From a virus, in IMG/VR virus record IMGVR_UViG_3300042402_001758, positions 1 to 64,000 of that record: a stretch of 64,000 nt of DNA. One strand, written 5' to 3'. Positions 9,932 through 18,705 of the stretch are shown piece by piece. Position numbers and translations under genes: made by a program. The notes below the pieces were generated by a model. It saw only the letters and a program-made list of their open reading frames with translations. It ran no database searches and had not been told where the DNA came from. Every line of letters begins with the position of its first letter. The stretch's first letter is position 1.

Positions 9932-12322
9932 ATGGCACGTAGAATACAATTAAGAAGAGATACAGCAGCAAATTGGTTAAGCACTAATCCTACCTTGGCT
10001 CAAGGTGAGATTGGTATTGACTTGACCAATAATAAAATTAAAATAGGTACTGGTACTACTGCCTGGAACAGTCTTGCCTACTGGGATGATAAAGAAACTG
10101 CATCTATTGGTGCATTTGATTTTACTGGTAATGTGATAACAACTAATGACAGTAGTAATGTTATTATAGATCAAGCAGTTGAAATAAAAAGTGATTTAAA
10201 AGTTGCAGGGAATTTAGAACCTACTATTAATTTAAATTCATCATTAGGTAGTCCAACAAAACAGTGGCGAGATATATTCGTCAGCAACGGCTCTGTATAC
10301 ATCGGTGATATTAAACTGAGTAACGATAACGGCCAGTTAATTGTTCAACAGGTTACTAATCCTGGACAGGCCAATGAATCACCGGTTCCTGGACCAAGCA
10401 GGGTGACCACAGATAGATTAACAAACGGTGTTAATACTTTTGTACTTTTAGATGATGGTACTGTAGAATTAAACGGTGATCCTTTCGGATCAGTACAACC
10501 ATACTTAGAACTAACCAATGAACCTTTTATTACACGACCCGTGATATTAGGCACACCAGTTACTGTTACAGTACCTGTAACAGGTATCAATGCTCAAGTT
10601 CAAGTTAATATTATAGGAGGCCCTGGATACCCAATATTAAGCGATGTCATAGTAGTTGCTCCAGGTACAGGTTATGTACCAGGTACGACTTATAAAATCT
10701 ACGGTTATCAAATTGGCGGCTCCAACGATGCTACTGATAGTATAACATTTACCATAGACACAGTAAACGGGTCAGGCGGCATATTAACTGTCGCCAATGC
10801 TGCCTTTACTGGTGTTGCAACAAACAATCCAGCAGGTTACGGCAATGTTGGCATTGATTATCAACCAGTACAAATATTTGATGAGATTGGACCAGGATTG
10901 ATTCTGACACGAGATCTAAATCAAGGTATCTACAACAGTGCAGTGGAACTAGAATACGATAATAGCACTTATCTCAGTCCTTTAGGCACAGAATGGAATG
11001 CGGATGGATGGGGGGATTTAACAGGAATAGGCGCTAGGTCATACACACCCTGGCGTCAGGCCTTAAACAATCAAGTGGGTAACTACATCGTTGCCAGCGA
11101 ACTAGTCATGCACGACATAGCCAACGACAAGTATTATAAGTTTGATTTTGCTGCTTGGGGTGGCAACAACGGTGGCTACAGTTACACTAGGACAGAAGTA
11201 ACTGATCCTAATTATTTTAAGAAAGATGACTACGCCACTGCCAACAACGTAGACGTTATTGAAGACGACTCCACATTACAGATTGGTATTACTCGCGGAA
11301 ATAATAACGGTATCTACAATCCATTCATTGAAGAAGGATGGGATGAAGATGTCAGTCCACAGGGCACAGTATGGAACATAGATGGTTGGGCCGATCTGTC
11401 CAACATTGAAACAAGAACATACGATAATCTATACGCAGCATTTGGTGAAGGTGGTTTAGGAAACAAGATAGTAGGTACAGAATGTGTAATGTATGTACCT
11501 AGCATAGAAAAATATTACGCTATTCAATTCCTAAGTTGGACACAAGGCGATATGGGTGGTGGGTTTAGTTACACACGTAAAGAGATAGATTTAACCAAGG
11601 TCAACGAAGGCATTAAATTCCCAGACGGTACAATATTAAAATCCGCACAAGGCATTGGTCGTGTAAAATCAACAGCCTCCGGTAATCGTAGAATAGAAGA
11701 AACCACAGGTTACAATCAAGTCACAGTTACTCAACGGGTAACTACTAATCTAACCACTGTGGCTTCAAGAGCAGAAACAGGCGGTTATTATATCTGGATT
11801 GACAGTACCGCAACTACTATAGACGATATCATAAACACTCCTGCGAATTATGGCGATGCCTATGAGTTTGAATTTTCCTTAAACAATACTGTTTGGTACA
11901 CATGGACAGGCGGAATTGGTAACAGTGGCAATAGCACGGGGTATAGTGTAACACAACCTTTAACTTATCTACAAGGTGACACAGTTTACTTTAGATACAA
12001 GACAGGAGGGGGATCAGTTGTGTGGTGGGACAAGGCAGACTTGCCTGGAGGTGCAGGTAACTTCCGTGGTGCTGTCATTGACTATCACGCCTATACCGGC
12101 GAATCAACTATCATCGGCACTATACACATCGTAGACGATGATGGTGAAGAACATATCAGTCATCAAGAAGTACAAAGTGGTAGCACAGACGGTGAGAACG
12201 ATGATCTCTGGTTAGTGACCACAGAAGGCCAAATAAAGTATCGTCGCATAGACGGTGAAAGCAAAACACTGAAAATACATTGGACCGCTAAGGTATTCTA
12301 CGGTTCGGAACTATACGATTAA
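9932..12322 (+). CDS. Tail fibre with Mtd-type N-terminal domain and internal duplication
   Basis: 796 aa from the Met at 9932, chosen because MARRIQLRRDTAANW is the usual beginning of Mtd-N-like fibre domains; the upstream in-frame ATG at 9914 would overlap the previous gene. Residues 1-60 (LAQGEIGIDLTNNKIKIGTG...WNSL) resemble the N-terminal domain of the Bordetella phage major tropism determinant. Two copies of an about 105-residue unit follow (nt about 10894-11200 and 11272-11592), each with a GIYN...SP.GT.WN.DGW.DL core and a GG(G)YSYTR-type end. The C-terminal part carries further beta-rich sequence. No C-type-lectin variable region or retroelement is seen. Confidence 0.82.
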   Translation: MARRIQLRRDTAANWLSTNPTLAQGEIGIDLTNNKIKIGTGTTAWNSLAYWDDKETASIGAFDFTGNVITTNDSSNVIIDQAVEIKSDLKVAGNLEPTINLNSSLGSPTKQWRDIFVSNGSVYIGDIKLSNDNGQLIVQQVTNPGQANESPVPGPSRVTTDRLTNGVNTFVLLDDGTVELNGDPFGSVQPYLELTNEPFITRPVILGTPVTVTVPVTGINAQVQVNIIGGPGYPILSDVIVVAPGTGYVPGTTYKIYGYQIGGSNDATDSITFTIDTVNGSGGILTVANAAFTGVATNNPAGYGNVGIDYQPVQIFDEIGPGLILTRDLNQGIYNSAVELEYDNSTYLSPLGTEWNADGWGDLTGIGARSYTPWRQALNNQVGNYIVASELVMHDIANDKYYKFDFAAWGGNNGGYSYTRTEVTDPNYFKKDDYATANNVDVIEDDSTLQIGITRGNNNGIYNPFIEEGWDEDVSPQGTVWNIDGWADLSNIETRTYDNLYAAFGEGGLGNKIVGTECVMYVPSIEKYYAIQFLSWTQGDMGGGFSYTRKEIDLTKVNEGIKFPDGTILKSAQGIGRVKSTASGNRRIEETTGYNQVTVTQRVTTNLTTVASRAETGGYYIWIDSTATTIDDIINTPANYGDAYEFEFSLNNTVWYTWTGGIGNSGNSTGYSVTQPLTYLQGDTVYFRYKTGGGSVVWWDKADLPGGAGNFRGAVIDYHAYTGESTIIGTIHIVDDDGEEHISHQEVQSGSTDGENDDLWLVTTEGQIKYRRIDGESKTLKIHWTAKVFYGSELYD

Positions 12323-12337
12323 CAAGGACGAACAACA

Positions 12338-15300
12338 ATGACAACTATTAGAAAAATTGTAACAAGTAAAGTAGACGGCAACAGTGCTGATTCCACTGAC
12401 ACAAACGAAATTCGCCCTTTTGGTGAAATTGCGGTATACTTAAACACTGAGCCAAATCCAGACAAACTTACCCTAATGATGTTTGATGGTACAAGAACAC
12501 ACCTTAAGAGTATGGTATTGGCTCCCGGTCGTTTGTATGGGTCGGATGCTGATTCCGGTGACGGCAATAGCCGCGACACTATCAAGTTAATCCCGGATGC
12601 CAGTCTAAGCGATTATACTGGCAACGATCAATATCTCATTATCGATCCCACAGGCGGAATTCGTATCCGTGCTGGTGGTACACAGGATGCATCAACTGCT
12701 GATTTGTACATTGGTGGCGAAAAAACATTTGTGCGTGTCAGTGATACCTCAGATGATGTAGTGATTAGAACCGGACTTAATGCAGAAATAGAAAATGTTG
12801 CGGTGGATGTAGTAGATGAACTAGGCCCAGGCGGCGTTTGGCGTATGTTTTTTCTTGACGCAGATTATCCTAATTTAGGTACAACTGTTCAAGTAGGCGA
12901 CACCGTAACTACATCTTGGGGAACCCCCATAACTGCTACCATTACCAATATTGTACAAGACACTGGTGCAGACACTTGGGCTCTGCACTTTGATCAAGAT
13001 ATTACTGCGGAATTTAATGCTGGACCGCAAACAGTCACCTTTAACCGAGGGCTGGAAGTGTTATTGATTACGACACGTCTAAGCAAAACTTGGACATTTG
13101 ACGACACAGGTAAAACTGTATTGCCAAGCACAGCAATATTCAACGGTACTGACGGCATTGTTTTAAACAATCTCAATGCAGGTATTGCGGGTCTGTTCAA
13201 CGACGGCGATGTTTACATCACAGGTGGCAACAGCGTAAGATTTACTGGCATCGGCGAATTTGATGGCAATAGTACATCAGCATTAAGATTCTGGAACGCA
13301 GAAGGTCGTCACTCCTCAGGCAATGACCCTACAGAATTAGTAACATTGGATGTGGGCAATGACGCAACCGATGGAGACCCCACAGAAGGTTTTCTCAAGA
13401 TCATTACAGAAAAAGAAACAGGTAGCAACAAAGAGTGGAAGTTTGATGCCAACGGTGTACTACACTTGCCTACAAGTGGAGACATTGTAGACAGCGAAGG
13501 CAACTCAGTGTTAAGTGGTATGGCCAACAATAATATTTGGGTACAGACATTTGTGTCCAGTACTCCCGAAACAGATTTCCCACAAATCGCAACCAGTGTA
13601 GAATATGACAGTGACGGCAATGTCATTGCTCTGTTCAGTCATAGCCTGCCTGATATTGGTGAGTCTGGCGGCAGATATTTCTCAGTGGGCAAATACACTG
13701 ACACTGGTACTAAATTATGGACAGCAAGATTTGCCGACGATCTTGAAACAGACGGTTGGGGCTTGGCCGTTGACAATGCTGATGGTTGGATTTATGTCGC
13801 AGGACAAACTGGCGGAGACGTTTACACCTATGACTTATCTACCTTGACTAAAATTGATAGTAGTGACGGTAGCGTGGTGTGGAGTAAAATTTATGACTTT
13901 GGTTTTGCCAGTTCAAGTCCTGTAGTTGATGTGGACAGTGATGGCAATCCTGTTATGGTTGGCTGGGCTAACAACGGAACTGATAGTTATCTAACAGTTA
14001 CTAAGATTGACAAAACCAACGGTAACGTTACATGGACAAGAAAATTAGACGGGCAGACTAACGAACAGGCCTATGGTATGGCAGTGGGTCCTACTGGTGA
14101 GATAGTGGCTGTTGGTACTGTGGATAATCTTAACTATCCAGAACCATATCGCACGATTGTTACTCTAACTGCTACTCCCGCTAGCGATCCAGACTGGACT
14201 ACTGATATACTAGGAGCAACTGTTGGCGGTTTAACTTATGATGTTACCTTCACTGACGGCGTTCCTACATTTAGCAATATTGTTGATACAGATGGCAATC
14301 GCTACGAGGGCGACTTGATTGGTACTTTTAATGCTAGTCAGTTAGGATCTGGATCCACTAACATGGAAATTAGAGTAGGAACAACTACTGGCGAAGACAT
14401 GTCCGACCGTATGGTAGTGGTCAAATATGCCAGTGACGGAACTATTGCTTGGCAAAAGGCCATACAGTTTGACGCGGACTATGACTGCTCAGGAGCAGAT
14501 GCTGACATTGACAGCAATGGCAATATCTACATTTGCGGACAATTTGACATTACCGGCGGCCCTTTTCCTGGTACTGGTATAGCCTTGGTTAAATTTGACA
14601 GCACAGGTGTTAAACAGTGGAGCCGTCGTGTAACAGGCGACTGTATTTCAACCGCTACCAGTATAGTAGTTGGACCTGATGACAAACTTTATATATCAGG
14701 CGTTAATGGCGACGAGATTGCGGAGACGTTTACTTGGGTAGTGGCCAAATACAGTCTTGATGGTCTTGTAGAATGGCAACGATTTATTGAAAACACTGAT
14801 AGTTGGACATTTGCTGGTGGGCTTTTTGGCCCAGAAAGTGGCGGCAGCAACATAGCAGTTAGACAGGGTTATGTGGCACTGGCAGGCGGATTTGGTAGTT
14901 TTGACCAGCAGGCTTATGCCGCTGTGCTACAAGTTTCAGACACGGGCAATGTGTTCGCAGCGGGCCCTTGGAGCGTTACAGTCGCAAACCTCAGCGGCAC
15001 ACTCAACGGCACAGCCAGTGACATTGGAGTAGTCAACGCCGATCTAACTGACTCAGACAATGCGTTAACTGTCAGTGCTGACTCAGTTACTCTTGAAACA
15101 CAAGTCCTCGCCTTCCTCATAGGTACTTTATACACAGCACCTGGCGGCGACAACAGTTTAGTTAACGGTGTGTATTCCGTTGTTTTAGGCGATACTGGCA
15201 CAGTGACATTGCCAGCAGGTGGTACTATCACTGAAGGATATGTTACCAGCAATCCTACAATTCAACTTACTCCAGCAAGCCCAGATGTGGCCAGTCAGAA

Positions 15301-16579
15301 GTTGGTGATCAAAGGCGGCGGAGGCTTTAATTATACCTATACTGACAATGGTATAAACATAAACTATTATAATAACACCGCTCTAGTTGGTGATACTCTT
15401 ACTTTCTACATATATTCACCTACTTACGCTGACCAAACGCTCTACTGGTGGATCTATCCAGAGGGTGCTAACATATCAGATCCAGGATCAGGCACAGTAG
15501 TATTGACTGGCAGTAACGGCACTATTAGTTTTGAACTAGACAGTGATGACAATGAGTTTACTATTCGTGTGTCACCTGAAGAGAATAACTATGACCCTTC
15601 GAGTGTAGGTGTTGAAACAGGCTTGATCAACGCTGACGCACCTACTTTTAATGTTGAGCATCACCTACACTTGACCACAGGCGACTTGGAAGAAACCAGT
15701 ATCTTCTTAGGCACTGACAATCACAATGTGCGTACTACCACTGATGGCGGTATTGAAATAAACACATTCCTATATCCAAGCGGTGATGGTAACGGCAAGT
15801 GGACTTTTGACTCCAATGGATTCCTAAACGCCCCTAACCAAAGAGTTATTAGGTTCTATGACGAGTATGGAGCATTCAATGGAGCAATAGGTGGAGACAA
15901 TTTAGATCATGTGGTCTTTGCCGCTGGTGAAAATAAAGGTATAAAAGTTTTTACAGACGATGGGACCAAACTTTGGACATTTGGCACAGATGGTTCGTTA
16001 ACTGTACCAGGCCATATACATAGTGAAGGCAACATCAATATTGATATCAACTTGAGTGACTCAACTCTGCGTAGATGGCAGTTTGGTGAGGATGGTGTTT
16101 TAAATGTTCCAGGAGGAATTGTAGTAGAGTACGAAGAAGATTTTACAATTTCTACATCCTATCTAGGATTGAGTAGTCCTCCTGGACCTGTAACAAACAC
16201 TTTAACATTTGCTGCCAACGGTGATTTAACAGTTCCTGAACTAATATTAGGAACAGCTGACCTTACTCTTAGAGCCGCTGCTGGATACACCACAAGTATT
16301 GAAGCGGGAGTTGGTGGTACTATTGAAATTGGTTATCAAGGGGATCCACCTGCCAACATTTACATTGGAACTGCTACTACGGGATATACTACTACTGTTA
16401 GGATTGCAAGTGATCGAATAAGAATGTCAGCGGATGTGCCAACAAGTAGCAAAGGGCAATCTGGAGATGTTACAGGGCAGATTGCCTTTTCGTCAACCCA
16501 TATCTATTACTGCACAGCGTCCTATGATGGCACCACTGACATTTGGAAGCGTGTGGAGCTAACAGGTGGCGTTTGGTAA
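12338..16579 (+). CDS. Tail fibre with beta-propeller-like repeats (1413 aa)
   Basis: The N-terminus (GEIAVYLNTEPNPDKLTLMMFDGT) is a variant of the Mtd-N-like fibre start. Residues about 405-880 contain repeated blades of the type D.DGN.Y(V/I)(A/C)G...(V/L)(T/V)K.(D/S)..G...W(T/S/Q)(R/K), the pattern of SBBP/PQQ-like beta-propellers. The C-terminal third returns to GKWTFDSNGFLNAP-type repeats (LWTFGTDGSLTVPG, RWQFGEDGVLNVPG). A propeller on a fibre suggests carbohydrate or surface-protein binding (inference). Base composition is richer in G+C than the neighbouring giant fibre, suggesting a separate origin. Confidence 0.8.
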   Translation: MTTIRKIVTSKVDGNSADSTDTNEIRPFGEIAVYLNTEPNPDKLTLMMFDGTRTHLKSMVLAPGRLYGSDADSGDGNSRDTIKLIPDASLSDYTGNDQYLIIDPTGGIRIRAGGTQDASTADLYIGGEKTFVRVSDTSDDVVIRTGLNAEIENVAVDVVDELGPGGVWRMFFLDADYPNLGTTVQVGDTVTTSWGTPITATITNIVQDTGADTWALHFDQDITAEFNAGPQTVTFNRGLEVLLITTRLSKTWTFDDTGKTVLPSTAIFNGTDGIVLNNLNAGIAGLFNDGDVYITGGNSVRFTGIGEFDGNSTSALRFWNAEGRHSSGNDPTELVTLDVGNDATDGDPTEGFLKIITEKETGSNKEWKFDANGVLHLPTSGDIVDSEGNSVLSGMANNNIWVQTFVSSTPETDFPQIATSVEYDSDGNVIALFSHSLPDIGESGGRYFSVGKYTDTGTKLWTARFADDLETDGWGLAVDNADGWIYVAGQTGGDVYTYDLSTLTKIDSSDGSVVWSKIYDFGFASSSPVVDVDSDGNPVMVGWANNGTDSYLTVTKIDKTNGNVTWTRKLDGQTNEQAYGMAVGPTGEIVAVGTVDNLNYPEPYRTIVTLTATPASDPDWTTDILGATVGGLTYDVTFTDGVPTFSNIVDTDGNRYEGDLIGTFNASQLGSGSTNMEIRVGTTTGEDMSDRMVVVKYASDGTIAWQKAIQFDADYDCSGADADIDSNGNIYICGQFDITGGPFPGTGIALVKFDSTGVKQWSRRVTGDCISTATSIVVGPDDKLYISGVNGDEIAETFTWVVAKYSLDGLVEWQRFIENTDSWTFAGGLFGPESGGSNIAVRQGYVALAGGFGSFDQQAYAAVLQVSDTGNVFAAGPWSVTVANLSGTLNGTASDIGVVNADLTDSDNALTVSADSVTLETQVLAFLIGTLYTAPGGDNSLVNGVYSVVLGDTGTVTLPAGGTITEGYVTSNPTIQLTPASPDVASQKLVIKGGGGFNYTYTDNGININYYNNTALVGDTLTFYIYSPTYADQTLYWWIYPEGANISDPGSGTVVLTGSNGTISFELDSDDNEFTIRVSPEENNYDPSSVGVETGLINADAPTFNVEHHLHLTTGDLEETSIFLGTDNHNVRTTTDGGIEINTFLYPSGDGNGKWTFDSNGFLNAPNQRVIRFYDEYGAFNGAIGGDNLDHVVFAAGENKGIKVFTDDGTKLWTFGTDGSLTVPGHIHSEGNINIDINLSDSTLRRWQFGEDGVLNVPGGIVVEYEEDFTISTSYLGLSSPPGPVTNTLTFAANGDLTVPELILGTADLTLRAAAGYTTSIEAGVGGTIEIGYQGDPPANIYIGTATTGYTTTVRIASDRIRMSADVPTSSKGQSGDVTGQIAFSSTHIYYCTASYDGTTDIWKRVELTGGVW

Positions 16580-16580
16580 T

Positions 16581-17357
16581 ATGCGAGCATTTGCTATAGT
16601 ACTGAAAGAAAGTGAATTAGCACAGACAATCAGTGCCAAAGCTGTAGCTGCCGCTGCATTACACGGTGTTGCCTTAGAAATATATGATGCTGTACTGGGC
16701 TACAATAGCCGACCATTATTTGAAAAATACGGTATAGATAAGTTTTTAAACTATACCATAATAGACAAGCCCGGACATCAAGGTTGTTTCTTGAGCCACT
16801 TTGAACTGTGGCAGAAGTGTGTGAAATTAGACGAACCTGTCATTATCTTAGAACACGATGGCATCTTTATCCGAGATTTACCGGAAGATGTGTTAGATCA
16901 TTTTGATGAAGTGTTGAGATTAGACTGCTTCCAGGCCTTTGTCAAGGACTACGATGAGAAGGTCAAGGCCAGTTTAGATCAGCCCATAGACTACTATCGC
17001 AGACCAGCGGACTATGAGTATCACAGCAGTGGTGGCTACTATGTTGGGGCTTATGGCTACATCATAAAACCACAGGCAGCACAGAAACTTATTGATCACG
17101 CACAACAAAGAGGTGTGGTCTGTACAGAAGCACATTTAGGGCTAAAGATAGTTGATATAGTATCTGTCACTGCCACAGTGGTTAGACTAGACAGCTATTA
17201 TACAGAACAGAATCAAGATCAGTGGCAATTATATAGTACCACTAATGATCTTAGTTTGGCTGTAAAAGGTAGTAATTCATTAAGCAATCCAACATACATT
17301 AGCCCTAGAAAATATCGAGAACTTCACAGTAAATATACTAAAGAGAGTGTAACATGA
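16581..17357 (+). CDS. Glycosyltransferase family 25-like protein
   Basis: 258 aa from the ATG at 16581, one base after the preceding stop; the upstream in-frame GTG is less likely. Family features: MRAFAIVLKESE start, GHQGCFLSHFELWQKC (acceptor-side motif of GT25/LPS galactosyltransferases), ILEHDGIF (the acidic, DxD-like metal site), and GAYGYIIKPQAAQKLI. GT25 enzymes transfer sugars, often galactose, to LPS or to hydroxylated collagen residues. Set among fibre genes, it may glycosylate a fibre or alter host LPS. The stop overlaps the start of a 17-codon anchor-motif remnant (ATGA). Confidence 0.85.
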   Translation: MRAFAIVLKESELAQTISAKAVAAAALHGVALEIYDAVLGYNSRPLFEKYGIDKFLNYTIIDKPGHQGCFLSHFELWQKCVKLDEPVIILEHDGIFIRDLPEDVLDHFDEVLRLDCFQAFVKDYDEKVKASLDQPIDYYRRPADYEYHSSGGYYVGAYGYIIKPQAAQKLIDHAQQRGVVCTEAHLGLKIVDIVSVTATVVRLDSYYTEQNQDQWQLYSTTNDLSLAVKGSNSLSNPTYISPRKYRELHSKYTKESVT

Positions 17358-17407
17358 CTATACAAACAATTAATATCGGCAATGTGGCGACACCTGGTAA
17401 TCAATAA
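17354..17407 (+). pseudogene. Remnant of an anchor-motif fibre gene (17 codons)
   Basis: Reads MTIQTINIGNVATPGNQ and stops. The first residues copy the anchor motif that begins intact structural proteins nearby (compare [17 protein letters not shown] at 9625 and MPITLVDLGNFANDGTGD at 18135), then it breaks where GTGD would be expected. It overlaps the GT25 stop as ATGA and ends three bases before the desaturase ATG. The likely reading is that a fibre gene was deleted or replaced here by the desaturase. A functional micropeptide cannot be excluded. Confidence 0.6.
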
Positions 17408-17410
17408 CAA

Positions 17411-18115
17411 ATGACAATAATTTTAATCACATTACTACTAACACACATCACAATCATGTGTGTTACCTTGTATCTACATCGTTGTCAAGCGCACAGAAGT
17501 GTAGAATTTCATCCTGCGGTCAATCATTTTATGCGATTTTGGCTATGGCTTACAACTGGAATGACTACTAAAGCATGGGTAGCAGTACATAGAAAACATC
17601 ATCAAACCACAGATGTTGAAGGCGATCCACACAGTCCACACGTATTTGGTATTAAACGATTACTACTAGGCGGATGGAGTTTGTACCACGAAGCAACTAA
17701 AGATCCTAACATGGTCATAAAGTACGGCATGGGCACTCCTAAAGATCGTATTGAAAAATTCTACACTAGATATCACCGCCACGGTATTCTTGTAATGTTA
17801 GTCATAGACTTGTTATTATTTGGGCCGTGGGGTTTTCTAGTGTGGGGTGTACAAATGATCTGGATTCCATTCTGGGCCGCTGGATTTATCAATGGCATTG
17901 GACACTGGTGGGGCTATCGCAACGGCGAAACTAAGGATCACAGTCGCAATGTCAGTCCTTGGGGTATATTAATTGGCGGTGAAGAGCTACACAACAATCA
18001 TCATTTAGATCCAGCCAGCCCTAAATTAAGTAGAAAATGTTGGGAATTTGACATCGGCTGGTTTTATATACGAATTTTACAAATGCTCAGATTAGCAAAA
18101 ACCAAAACCAGATAA
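17411..18115 (+). CDS. Membrane fatty-acid (acyl-lipid/acyl-CoA) desaturase
   Basis: 234 aa with the three histidine boxes of the delta-9-type di-iron desaturases: HRCQAH (23-28), HRKHH (60-64) and HNNHH (194-198). Hydrophobic segments at about residues 2-20 and in the middle (LVMLVIDLLLFGPWGFLVW) are consistent with an integral membrane enzyme. The family inserts a cis double bond into fatty acyl chains using O2 and ferredoxin/cytochrome b5-type electrons. It is shorter than the usual 270-300 aa but keeps every box. Likely role: altering host membrane fluidity during infection. A late-type motif overlaps its last codons and serves the next gene. Confidence 0.92.
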   Translation: MTIILITLLLTHITIMCVTLYLHRCQAHRSVEFHPAVNHFMRFWLWLTTGMTTKAWVAVHRKHHQTTDVEGDPHSPHVFGIKRLLLGGWSLYHEATKDPNMVIKYGMGTPKDRIEKFYTRYHRHGILVMLVIDLLLFGPWGFLVWGVQMIWIPFWAAGFINGIGHWWGYRNGETKDHSRNVSPWGILIGGEELHNNHHLDPASPKLSRKCWEFDIGWFYIRILQMLRLAKTKTR

Positions 18116-18118
18116 ATA
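18111..18118 (+). promoter_or_regulatory. T4-late-type promoter motif GATAAATA
   Basis: GATAAATA, one mismatch from TATAAATA, over the desaturase stop codon. A start near 18124 gives a leader of about 11 nt with AAAGAGA before the ATG at 18135. No surrounding inverted repeat is seen, unlike the sites at 1607 and 20094. Confidence 0.45.
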
Positions 18119-18134
18119 AATTAAAGAGAATGAC

Positions 18135-18689
18135 ATGCCTATTACACTAGTAGATTTAGGAAATTTTGCAAACGACGGAACAGGTGACGATCTACGCACG
18201 GCTTTTGAAAAGGTAAATGGTAATTTTACTGCTTTAGACAATGTTACTATTTCTAATGCTACTAATTTAGGTGCAGGCGCTCCGGTATTTGCAGGAAAAG
18301 TTGGTAGTTTAGAAGTAGGTGATAATCTTACTTTTAGAAGTTTAAGTAGTGGTGCAAATATACAAATTGCCTACGATGGCTCTAGTATTACTATTGCATC
18401 AACAGCGACTTTTACTGGTCAAGTAAGCGATATTTCCAATCATAATTTACAAGATCTTGGTAACGTATCAGCAGTTACTCCAACCGTAGGTCAAGCATTA
18501 GTATGGCAAGGAGCTACATGGGGTCCTGGTAGCTCCTCTGAATCGGGCATAGACTTTAGTTTTCCGGACTTAGATGGATCGTTTACTAACCCTATACAAT
18601 TTTTATTAGGGCAAACTGATTTAGATTTTGGTCCATTTATTATAACATCGTTTGATACAGAATTAAATTTAGATTTAGGAACATTTTAA
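18135..18689 (+). CDS. Structural protein with shared anchor motif
   Basis: 184 aa. The N-terminus FANDGTGDDLRTAFEKVNGNF is the anchor motif, followed by a beta-rich region and a NLQDLGNVS...GQALVWQGATWGPG unit, a shorter relative of the GQVLKFDGTNWIN repeats in the next gene. The C-terminal 55 residues are acidic (DFSFPDLDGSF...DLDFG). Probably a baseplate or short-fibre component; specific role not recognised. Spaced 16 bases from the next gene with a clear AGGAGA ribosome site. Confidence 0.72.
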   Translation: MPITLVDLGNFANDGTGDDLRTAFEKVNGNFTALDNVTISNATNLGAGAPVFAGKVGSLEVGDNLTFRSLSSGANIQIAYDGSSITIASTATFTGQVSDISNHNLQDLGNVSAVTPTVGQALVWQGATWGPGSSSESGIDFSFPDLDGSFTNPIQFLLGQTDLDFGPFIITSFDTELNLDLGTF

Positions 18690-18705
18690 GGTTTAGGAGA
18701 AACAA

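Noticed and set aside
9932-12322. Diversity-generating retroelement variable fibre
   Set aside because: The Mtd-like part is only the N-terminal domain; no template repeat, reverse transcriptase or C-type-lectin variable region is seen.
13309-15252. Two minus-strand frames of more than 100 codons in the propeller fibre
   Set aside because: Same antisense artefact; they have the composition of reversed repeat sequence.
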